NCBI RefSeq assembly: GCF_014337925.2
Contig: NZ_CP143423.1
Location: forward strand, 588,501-652,500
Direction of reading: 5' to 3'
DNA length: 64,000 nucleotides
Source: Roseobacter fucihabitans
GTDB lineage: Bacteria > Pseudomonadota > Alphaproteobacteria > Rhodobacterales > Rhodobacteraceae
The translations under genes and the position numbers were made by a program. The stretch's first letter is position 1, and each line of letters begins with the position of its first letter. Below the pieces are notes generated by a model. It was not told the origin of the DNA. It was given only the letters and a program-made list of their open reading frames with translations, and searched no databases. This document shows, piece after piece, positions 56,875 to 64,000 of the stretch.

Positions 56875-58680
56875 ATGGCAGCTTATGAATACGAAACACA
56901 TGAATATGACGTGGTGGTTGTCGGGGCTGGCGGTGCAGGCTTGCGCGCAACGCTGGGCATGGCGGAGCAGGGGTTGCGCACGGCCTGCGTGACCAAGGTG
57001 TTCCCGACGCGCTCCCACACGGTCGCCGCGCAGGGCGGGATCGCGGCCTCGCTCTCCAACATGGGCCCGGATAATTGGCAGTGGCATATGTATGACACCG
57101 TCAAGGGGTCGGACTGGCTTGGCGATACAGACGCGATGGAATACCTCGCGCGCGAAGCCCCCAAGGCGGTCTATGAGCTGGAGCACTACGGCGTGCCGTT
57201 TTCGCGCACGGAAGAGGGCAAGATTTACCAGCGCCCCTTTGGCGGGCACACCACCGAATTTGGCGAAGGCCCTGCGGTGCAGCGTACCTGTGCGGCCGCC
57301 GACCGGACGGGCCACGCGATCCTGCACACGCTTTATGGGCAGTCGCTGAAGAATAATGCGGAATTCTATATCGAGTATTTCGCCATCGACCTGATCATGT
57401 CCGAGGATGGCGTTTGCCAGGGTGTGATGTGCTGGAAATTGGATGATGGCACGCTGCATTTATTCTCGGCGAAAATGGTCGTGCTGGCCACCGGCGGTTA
57501 TGGTCGTGCGTATTTCTCTGCGACCTCTGCGCATACCTGTACTGGCGATGGCGGTGGGATGACGGCGCGGGCCGGCTTGCCATTGCAGGACATGGAGTTT
57601 GTCCAATTCCACCCGACCGGTATTTATGGCGCGGGGTGTCTGATTACTGAGGGCGCGCGCGGCGAAGGCGGGTATCTGACCAACTCGGAAGGCGAGCGCT
57701 TCATGGAACGCTATGCGCCCCAATATAAGGACCTCGCGCCGCGCGATTATGTGTCACGCTGCATGACCATGGAAATCCGCGAGGGGCGCGGCGTTGGCAA
57801 AAACGGCGACCATATTCATTTGAACCTCAACCACCTGCCGCCGGAGACGTTGAAACTGCGCCTGCCGGGTATCTCGGAGAGCGCGCGTATCTTTGCCGGG
57901 GTGAACCTCAACAAGGAACCGATCCCGGTCCTGCCGACCGTGCATTATAATATGGGGGGTATCCCGACGAATTATTGGGGTGAGGTTTTGGCCCCGACAA
58001 CGGATGCGCCTGACCGCGTGTCCCCGGGCCTGATGGCCGTGGGCGAGGCGGGATGTGCCTCGGTGCATGGGGCGAACCGTCTGGGGTCCAATTCGCTGAT
58101 TGATCTGGTGGTTTTTGGCCGCGCTGCCGCCATCCGCGCGGGCAAGATTGTGGACCCTGACAGTGCTGTGCCGAAACCGAACATGGCTTCCGTTGAGGCG
58201 GCCCTTGATCGCTTTGACAACACGCGCCACGCCAAGGGGCACATGCCGACGGCTGAGTTGCGCCTTGAAATGCAACAGACCATGCAGAAGGACGCCGCCG
58301 TTTTCCGCGCCAATGAGACACTGGCCGAGGGCAAGACCGCGATGGAAGACGTTGCGGGCAAATGGGCGGATGTCGGCGTGACCGATCGCAGCCTTGTGTG
58401 GAATTCCGACCTGATGGAGACGCTGGAACTGGCAAACCTCATTCCCAATGCGGTGGCAACGATCACCGGGGCAGAGGCGCGCAAGGAAAGCCGAGGGGCG
58501 CACGCCCATGAGGATCATCCGACACGGGACGATGAAAACTGGCGCAAACACTCGCTGATCTGGTTCAAAGGCAGCAAAGCGATGCTGGGGTATCGCGGCG
58601 TGCACGAGCAACCGTTGACCAGCCACAATGACGGCGGGATCGACCCCAAGAAGATCGCCCCAAAGCAGCGGACGTTCTGA
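56875..58680 (+). CDS. sdhA: Succinate dehydrogenase flavoprotein subunit
   Basis: 601 aa from ATG 56875 after GGAGAG. Oxidises succinate to fumarate with covalent [24 protein letters not shown] is the FAD Rossmann start, [15 protein letters not shown] has the flavin-bound His, [24 protein letters not shown] and [15 protein letters not shown] hold substrate residues, [10 protein letters not shown] is present. Its assembly factor sdhE is at 29439. Confidence 0.97.
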   Translation: MAAYEYETHEYDVVVVGAGGAGLRATLGMAEQGLRTACVTKVFPTRSHTVAAQGGIAASLSNMGPDNWQWHMYDTVKGSDWLGDTDAMEYLAREAPKAVYELEHYGVPFSRTEEGKIYQRPFGGHTTEFGEGPAVQRTCAAADRTGHAILHTLYGQSLKNNAEFYIEYFAIDLIMSEDGVCQGVMCWKLDDGTLHLFSAKMVVLATGGYGRAYFSATSAHTCTGDGGGMTARAGLPLQDMEFVQFHPTGIYGAGCLITEGARGEGGYLTNSEGERFMERYAPQYKDLAPRDYVSRCMTMEIREGRGVGKNGDHIHLNLNHLPPETLKLRLPGISESARIFAGVNLNKEPIPVLPTVHYNMGGIPTNYWGEVLAPTTDAPDRVSPGLMAVGEAGCASVHGANRLGSNSLIDLVVFGRAAAIRAGKIVDPDSAVPKPNMASVEAALDRFDNTRHAKGHMPTAELRLEMQQTMQKDAAVFRANETLAEGKTAMEDVAGKWADVGVTDRSLVWNSDLMETLELANLIPNAVATITGAEARKESRGAHAHEDHPTRDDENWRKHSLIWFKGSKAMLGYRGVHEQPLTSHNDGGIDPKKIAPKQRTF

Positions 58681-58786
58681 TCCAGATGCAGAGTGATGTA
58701 TTTCTTGTGTCGCTTGCAGCAATGGCTTCTGCAACAGTCAGATCCGCGATGGGGTCGATCCATTTCCAATTGATAAAGAGGGCATC

Positions 58787-59116
58787 ATGATCCGTTTTTC
58801 CTTGCCGCTGATTTTGACTATTTCGGGCTGCGCCGCGATCCAGCAAACCACGGATCAGGTTGGTCGCGATGCGGCCAAAACCGTGATGCCCGAAGCCCTC
58901 GCGATTTACTTTCCGCAAGTGCCAAAGCAGTTGTTTCAACCCTTTACCAATTGCGTCATCGACAACGCCGATGCGAGCGAGGTGCAATCCCTGGCCGCCG
59001 ATGCGGTCACGGGGGCGGATGAGAACACTGCTGCAACGATTAAATCGGTCCTGACGCGACCTCAAACCCAAAATTGCCTGCGTGCCGCTGCTCCGGCCGC
59101 CCTTGCAAGTTTTTAG
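58787..59116 (+). CDS. Small lipoprotein between sdhA and sdhB
   Basis: 109 aa. Lipoprotein signal [19 protein letters not shown] with lipobox ISGC, so the Cys at 15 would be lipidated. The rest is helical with [20 protein letters not shown] and a second Cys pair. Inserted genes here are common in Rhodobacterales. Its place inside the sdh operon implies co-transcription; function unknown. Confidence 0.75.
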   Translation: MIRFSLPLILTISGCAAIQQTTDQVGRDAAKTVMPEALAIYFPQVPKQLFQPFTNCVIDNADASEVQSLAADAVTGADENTAATIKSVLTRPQTQNCLRAAAPAALASF

Positions 59117-59135
59117 CCCAGACAGGAGACCCGAC

Positions 59136-59915
59136 ATGGTTCAACTGACGCTTCCCAAGAATTCCCGCATGACCAAGGGCAAGACCTGGCCCAAGCCGGA
59201 AGGCGCGAACAACCTCAAGAAATTCTCGATCTATCGCTGGAACCCGGATGACGGTGAAAATCCGCGGGTGGACACCTATTTCGTGGATCTGGACTCCTGC
59301 GGTCCGATGATGCTGGATGCGCTGATCAAGATTAAGAACGAAATTGATCCGACGCTGACCTTCCGACGTTCCTGCCGCGAGGGGATCTGCGGGTCCTGTG
59401 CGATGAACATCGACGGGATCAACACGCTGGCGTGCATCTATGGCATGGATGAGGTGAAGGGCGATGTGAAAATTTATCCGCTGCCGCACATGCCCGTGAT
59501 CAAGGATCTGATCCCGGATCTGACGCATTTTTATGCGCAGCACGCCTCCATCATGCCGTGGCTGGAGACCAAGACCAACCGCCCGGCCAAGGAATGGAAG
59601 CAATCCATCGATGATCGCAAGAAACTCGATGGCCTCTATGAATGTGTGATGTGCGCCTGTTGTTCCACGTCCTGTCCCAGCTATTGGTGGAACGGCGATC
59701 GGTATCTTGGGCCGGCGGCTTTGCTCCATGCCTACCGCTGGATCATCGATTCGCGAGATGAGGCGACAGGTGAACGGTTGGATGAACTGGAAGATCCGTT
59801 CAAACTCTATCGCTGTCACACGATCATGAATTGCGCCAAGACCTGTCCCAAGGGTTTGAACCCCGCCGAAGCCATCTCGAACATCAAGAAAATGATGGTT
59901 GAGCGCCGCGTTTGA
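59136..59915 (+). CDS. sdhB: Succinate dehydrogenase iron-sulfur subunit
   Basis: 259 aa from ATG 59136, AGGAG upstream. [2Fe-2S] Cys set in [16 protein letters not shown] and later C in LACIYG; [4Fe-4S] and [3Fe-4S] sets in [16 protein letters not shown] and [17 protein letters not shown]. Carries electrons from SdhA to quinone. Intact. Confidence 0.97.
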   Translation: MVQLTLPKNSRMTKGKTWPKPEGANNLKKFSIYRWNPDDGENPRVDTYFVDLDSCGPMMLDALIKIKNEIDPTLTFRRSCREGICGSCAMNIDGINTLACIYGMDEVKGDVKIYPLPHMPVIKDLIPDLTHFYAQHASIMPWLETKTNRPAKEWKQSIDDRKKLDGLYECVMCACCSTSCPSYWWNGDRYLGPAALLHAYRWIIDSRDEATGERLDELEDPFKLYRCHTIMNCAKTCPKGLNPAEAISNIKKMMVERRV

Positions 59916-60102
59916 GGGCCTTTTGCCATAGGGAAATGGGGCGGATTGAATCGTGTCTCAGGGCGCGGTGATCCATCTGTTTATTCTGATGCGAGCGCGT
60001 TTTAAAATGTGATGGGTCATCGCAGAATGCGCATTTGAAAATGCCGGACGTCTACCGGCGCATGCAAATGTGGCCGCATGGTTTTTGGGCTAGGGTGCGC
60101 TT

Positions 60103-60315
60103 ATGCACATCATAATCGGACTGCTTATCGCATTTGTCGCGGTTGCGATCTATGCGCGCCGGAACCGGGCAACGCGGCGATGTCGGTGGCGTGAGGATCG
60201 TCGTGGAGATCGCGGCAGCTTGAGAAAATACCGATGTGCGGCCTGTGGTGCCGAGGCCTACACAGCACAGAAAGGCCCGCCGCGCGATTGCAAATCTGAC
60301 CTGCCCCCGGTTTGA
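60103..60315 (+). CDS. Small membrane-anchored zinc-ribbon-like protein
   Basis: 70 aa. One N-terminal membrane segment (IIIGLLIAFVAVAIYA), a basic stretch, then CRWREDRRGDRG and KYRCAACGAEAYTAQKGPP with a CxxC and a further Cys before the end (RDCKSDLPP). Conserved in related bacteria to my recollection; likely a small metal-binding membrane protein of unknown role. Confidence 0.6.
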   Translation: MHIIIGLLIAFVAVAIYARRNRATRRCRWREDRRGDRGSLRKYRCAACGAEAYTAQKGPPRDCKSDLPPV

Positions 60316-60341
60316 TGGTGTAGAACTGAGGTCTATAGGAG

Positions 60342-61193
60342 ATGGCAATGATACAACCCGCAGATGCGCAGGCGCGCCGCGCGATCAAACCGGTGATCTG
60401 TTATCCCGTCGAGACCTTGCCAGCGCCGGATATGCCTCTTTACCAAGCCGCCCGCGAGAGCCTGACGAAGCAGGGCGAGGTTCTGGTTCCGGCGCGCGAG
60501 GCGCGTTGTTTTTCGGTGCCAGCGGGGTGTTTTTTTCGTATTTCCAGCATTGAGGGGCCGCAGGTGGGCGATTTGAACCTGTTCAACGCGCATGATCTGA
60601 GCGAGCGATTTTATTCGGGTAAAACCAGGGCCCTGCACGGAACGCATATCACAACCGGGCAACGCATGTGGTCGAGTTTCCCGCATTTGCGGCCAATGGC
60701 CACGATCACCCATGACACGCTGGGCTGGTACGGTATCGATGCCTTTGGCGGTTCAGTACATGACGTGATCGGAACGCGCTGTGACCCCTATACCCACGCG
60801 CTTTTGTCGGGCGGCGGGCAGTATCATCACTGTTGCCATTCAAACCTCACGCGGTCTTTGGCGGATCATTTAGGAGTGTCGCGCCGCAAGGCGGAACCGC
60901 ATGTGCATGACGTACTCAACGTGTTCATGTGCACGGGTTTTACACGTGATACCGGCCAATATTTCATGAAAGCCTCGCCGGTGCGGCCTGGGGATTACCT
61001 GGAATTTTTTGCTGAAATTGAACTGCTGGGTAATCTGAGCGCCTGTCCGGGGGGCGATTGTTCATCCGAACATTCCAGCGATACGGCGGCGTGCTATCCG
61101 TTATTAGTAGAGGTGTTTGCACCGGAGGCAGCCACTTTGACGCATTGGAATCCGCCTGTTGCTAACCAATATGACCGCACGCACGGCATTTAG
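60342..61193 (+). CDS. DUF1989 (urea carboxylase-associated) family protein
   Basis: 283 aa. GDLNLFNAHDLSERFYSGKTRALHGTHITTGQRMWS, GGGQYHHCCHSNLTRSL and FMCTGFTRDTGQYFMKASPVRPGDYLEFFAEIELLGNLSACPGGDCSSE match DUF1989, with Cys/His likely to bind a metal. Members occur beside urea or guanidine genes; here none is adjacent. RBS AGGAG before ATG 60342. Converges on deoD. Confidence 0.85.
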   Translation: MAMIQPADAQARRAIKPVICYPVETLPAPDMPLYQAARESLTKQGEVLVPAREARCFSVPAGCFFRISSIEGPQVGDLNLFNAHDLSERFYSGKTRALHGTHITTGQRMWSSFPHLRPMATITHDTLGWYGIDAFGGSVHDVIGTRCDPYTHALLSGGGQYHHCCHSNLTRSLADHLGVSRRKAEPHVHDVLNVFMCTGFTRDTGQYFMKASPVRPGDYLEFFAEIELLGNLSACPGGDCSSEHSSDTAACYPLLVEVFAPEAATLTHWNPPVANQYDRTHGI

Positions 61194-61196
61194 CGC

Positions 61197-61901
61197 CTAG
61201 GCAAAAGCCGCGTCGAGCGCAATTTCGACCATATCGCCAAAGGTTTTTTCGCGATCCTCTGCTGGCAGAGCTTCCCCGGTTTGCAAATGATCGCTGACGG
61301 TGAGGATGGCGAGGGCGCGTCGCCCGTGACGCGACGCCAAGGTATAGAGTTCAGCGGCTTCCATTTCCACGCCCAAAATGCCATGCCGCACCATCTGCTC
61401 ATCGAGATCGGGGCGTTCCGAGTAAAACACATCTGAGGAATAAATGCCGCCCACATGGGTCTTTGTCCCTTTGGCCTTTGCGGCTGCGACGGCGGCGGCC
61501 AGGAGATCAAAATTGGCAGTAGGCGCGTAATTCACCTCACGGAAAATGCCCGATGAGGGCGACGTGATCGTGCTGGCCGACATGGCGATGATCACATCAC
61601 GCACCGCCACATGCTCCTGCATCCCGCCACAGGAACCGATGCGGATCAAACTTTGCACATTATACTGTGAAATCAATTCATTCGCGTAGATCGAAAGCGA
61701 TGGCATGCCCATACCAGAACCCTGGATGGTGACGCGCTCGCCTTTGTAGGTGCCGGTAAATCCGAGCATACCGCGCACTTCATTGACCAACCGCGCGTCG
61801 GTCAAAAAGGTTTCGGCGGCCCATCGCGCGCGGTAAGGATCGCCCGGCATCAGAACGGTTTCGGCAATATCACCGGGCGCGGCACCAATGTGGATGGTCA
61901 T
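61197..61901 (-). CDS. deoD: Purine nucleoside phosphorylase, DeoD type
   Basis: 234 aa from ATG 61901. Phosphorolysis of purine nucleosides to base and ribose-1-phosphate. [25 protein letters not shown] start, [45 protein letters not shown] with the substrate Glu, and SDHLQTGE. Hexameric family length. Follows ecm with an 84-bp gap in the same direction. Confidence 0.95.
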   Translation of the reverse strand: MTIHIGAAPGDIAETVLMPGDPYRARWAAETFLTDARLVNEVRGMLGFTGTYKGERVTIQGSGMGMPSLSIYANELISQYNVQSLIRIGSCGGMQEHVAVRDVIIAMSASTITSPSSGIFREVNYAPTANFDLLAAAVAAAKAKGTKTHVGGIYSSDVFYSERPDLDEQMVRHGILGVEMEAAELYTLASRHGRRALAILTVSDHLQTGEALPAEDREKTFGDMVEIALDAAFA

Positions 61902-61985
61902 GTTTTGCGTCCTTTTCTTGGTCGCGCGCAACTTGCATGTGCAGAGGTTTGGGAACAAGGAAAAAACACCGCTGTGACGTACGGT

Positions 61986-63953
61986 TTATTCTGCGGCAAC
62001 CGCCTGTGGATCGACCAGGGTCACGATGTCCATCATGATTGTGTTCAGCTCGAAGTCCTTTGGCGTGTAGACCCGCGCCACGCCCATGGCGCGCAGCCGC
62101 TCCGCGTCATCATCCGGGATGATACCACCGACGATCACCGGTATATTGCCCAGGCCCGCCGCGCGCATCTGCTCCATCAGGTCCTCGACCAGGGGAATGT
62201 GGCTGCCTGACAGGATCGACAGGCCGACGACATGGGCTTCATCCTCAAGTGCTGCGGCGACGATTTCGGCGGGCGTCAGGCGAATGCCCTCATAGGCGAT
62301 GTCCATGCCGCAATCGCGCGCGCGCACGGCGATTTGTTCGGCCCCGTTGGAGTGACCATCAAGGCCGGGTTTGCCGACCAGAAACTTCAACCGCCGCCCC
62401 AGTTTATCGCTGACCACATCCACGGCATCACGCAGATCATCGAGGCCTTCGGTCTTGTTGGAGCGTGATCCGGACACGCCCGTCGGCCCGCGGTATTCGC
62501 CGTGCACCGCACGCATCTGCGCGGCCCATTCGCCCGTCGTGACACCGGCCCTGGCCGCTGCAATCGAGGGTTCCATAACGTTGCGCCCTTCGGCGGCGGC
62601 GGCGCGAAGATCGGCTAGCGCCCTTTTTACGACATCTGCGTCACGCGCATCGCGCCAGGCGTCCAGTCGCGCGATCTGCTCGGCCTCGACCGCTGGGTCG
62701 ACGATCATGATACCACCATCGCCGGTCATCAAGGGGGACGGTTCGCCCTGCGTCCATTTGTTCACGCCAACGACGATGGTTTCACCGGCCTCGATCCGGC
62801 CCAGACGGTCCGCGTTGCTGTCCACAAGACGCGCTTTCATGTAATCAATGGCCTCAATGGCACCGCCCATACCGTCGAGATTGGCAAGCTCGGCGCGTGC
62901 ACCCTCCTTGAGGGCCTCGACCTTGGCATCCACGGCCGGGTTGCCGTCAAACAGGTCATCAAATTCCAGCAGGTCGGTCTCATAAGCCATGATCTGCTGC
63001 ATGCGCATCGACCATTGCTGATCCCAGGGACGTGGCAGGCCAAGCGCTTCGTTCCAGGCGGGCAATTGCACGGCGCGCGCACGGGCCTTTTTGGAGAGCG
63101 TGACGGCGAGCATTTCGATGAGGATGCGATAGACGTTGTTTTCGGGCTGTTGTTCGGTCAACCCGAGGCTGTTCACCTGCACGCCATAACGGAATCGGCG
63201 GTATTTCGGGTCCTCGACACCGTAACGTTCCAAACAGATTTCATCCCACAGGTCGACGAATGCACGCATTTTGCACATCTCCGTCACGAAACGGATGCCC
63301 GCGTTCACGAAGAACGAAATACGCCCCACCAATGCGGGGAAATCCTCTGCCGGTACGCGCGGTTTGAGCGCATCGAGCACGGCCGTGGCGGTGGCCAGCG
63401 CAAAAGCCAACTCCTGTTCCGGCGTCGCGCCCGCCTCTTGCAAATGGTAGGAGCAGACATTCATCGGGTTCCATTTGGGCACGTTCGTGTAACAATATTC
63501 GGCCACATCCGCGATCATCTTGAGGCTGGGTGCGGGCGGGCAGATATAGGTCCCCCGGCTAAGGTATTCCTTGATCAGATCGTTTTGCACGGTCCCTTGA
63601 AGGGCAGACACATCCGCCCCCTGTTCTTCGGCGACGGCGATATAAAGCGCCAGCAGCCAGGGTGCGGTGGCATTAATTGTCATCGAGGTATTCATCTGAT
63701 CAAGCGGGATATCATTAAACAGCGTGCGCATATCACCCAGATGGCTGACCGGGACGCCAACCTTGCCAACCTCACCGCGCGCCAGAATATGGTCGCTGTC
63801 ATACCCGGTTTGCGTCGGCAGATCGAAGGCCACCGATAGCCCGGTTTGTCCTTTGGCCAGGTTCGAGCGATAAAGCGCGTTGGACGCTTGCGCGGTTGAA
63901 TGTCCGGCATAGGTTCGGATCAGCCAGGGTCGATCTTTTGCGGCATTGGACAT
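61986..63953 (-). CDS. ecm: Ethylmalonyl-CoA mutase
   Basis: 655 aa from ATG 63953, with GAGG upstream. B12-dependent mutase converting ethylmalonyl-CoA to methylsuccinyl-CoA in the ethylmalonyl-CoA pathway of acetate and C2 assimilation. RPWLIRTYAGHSTAQASNALYR start, GLSVAFDLPTQTGYDSD, TINATAPWLLALY, and the C-terminal cobalamin domain with KPGLDGHSNGAEQ (DxHxxG) and GLSILSGSHIPL. The motif TQTGYDSDH is the Ecm form, which favours Ecm over methylmalonyl-CoA mutase. Confidence 0.93.
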   Translation of the reverse strand: MSNAAKDRPWLIRTYAGHSTAQASNALYRSNLAKGQTGLSVAFDLPTQTGYDSDHILARGEVGKVGVPVSHLGDMRTLFNDIPLDQMNTSMTINATAPWLLALYIAVAEEQGADVSALQGTVQNDLIKEYLSRGTYICPPAPSLKMIADVAEYCYTNVPKWNPMNVCSYHLQEAGATPEQELAFALATATAVLDALKPRVPAEDFPALVGRISFFVNAGIRFVTEMCKMRAFVDLWDEICLERYGVEDPKYRRFRYGVQVNSLGLTEQQPENNVYRILIEMLAVTLSKKARARAVQLPAWNEALGLPRPWDQQWSMRMQQIMAYETDLLEFDDLFDGNPAVDAKVEALKEGARAELANLDGMGGAIEAIDYMKARLVDSNADRLGRIEAGETIVVGVNKWTQGEPSPLMTGDGGIMIVDPAVEAEQIARLDAWRDARDADVVKRALADLRAAAAEGRNVMEPSIAAARAGVTTGEWAAQMRAVHGEYRGPTGVSGSRSNKTEGLDDLRDAVDVVSDKLGRRLKFLVGKPGLDGHSNGAEQIAVRARDCGMDIAYEGIRLTPAEIVAAALEDEAHVVGLSILSGSHIPLVEDLMEQMRAAGLGNIPVIVGGIIPDDDAERLRAMGVARVYTPKDFELNTIMMDIVTLVDPQAVAAE

Positions 63954-64000
63954 AGGAACCTCACGACTCATTTGGGTAATTTAATTACGTTGATGTGTTG

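Overview
The window reads as the chromosome of a marine alphaproteobacterium of the Rhodobacterales (Roseobacter group). The evidence is gene content: an sdhCDA-lipoprotein-sdhB operon, an ethylmalonyl-CoA mutase, divergent phaZ/phaC followed by phaP and phaR, a murA-DUF2948-hisD-UPF0262-phosphatase run, three DUF1194 proteins, a creatinase and a DMSP-lyase-family cupin. The genus was not determined.

Layout. 1-9.4 kb is worn accessory DNA: a possible IS66 remnant, an hsdM cut short where a 108-bp dispersed repeat begins, two unrecognised genes, a complete IS3-family element (3642-4872), yciA, a gene with a homopolymer frameshift, lepA, and a DUF6161-like gene with a one-base frameshift. 9.6-16.3 kb carries an orphan T6SS hcp, a porin and a leftward operon (small ORF, murA, DUF2948, hisD, UPF0262, LMW phosphatase, truncated SnoaL-like gene). 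16.3-23.4 kb looks like a copper/heavy-metal island at tRNA-Thr(GGT). Its tRNA-proximal edge is the C-terminal half of a serine recombinase that reads through the tRNA. Its cargo is a cusA fragment, CusF-like protein, Crp-type regulator, DUF411 protein, cytochrome c with a nonsense codon, CopC, CopD, CsoR, DUF305 and a glutaredoxin-MauE fusion. Two near-identical palindromic operators (19011-19031, 21978-22004) probably bind CsoR. 23.5-25.8 kb holds the second repeat copy, a YgjV-like membrane protein, a decayed gene and an IS5-family fragment.

25.9-34 kb is core and semi-core: thyX, gloA, two tandem DUF1194 genes, a MarR/LdtR-type regulator, sdhE, an XRE regulator, an aspartate aminotransferase, a cold-shock protein and an ArsC-like reductase. 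32.7-35.2 kb is a bufferin-type RiPP operon (precursor bufA, MNIO enzyme bufB, bufC, DoxX), the second copper-linked locus in the window. 35.6-36.8 kb is a phage-like remnant with two genes broken by nonsense codons. thrS follows, then an ArsR-SRPBCC fusion and small hydrolase/VOC genes, then the PHA module with CTGC-N3-GCAG PhaR-type sites before phaP and phaR. 48.5-55.2 kb holds a perfect 19-bp inverted repeat, hutF with a hutC relic, creatinase with a divergent LysR gene, an MFS transporter, the DMSP-lyase-like cupin and a phosphatase relic. 55.2-64 kb has the third DUF1194 gene, sdhCDA-x-sdhB, a DUF1989 protein, deoD and ecm.

Two themes run through the window: copper handling (efflux and periplasmic island plus peptide-based bufferin) and recent gene decay, with at least five genes disrupted by a single base change or a one-base indel.
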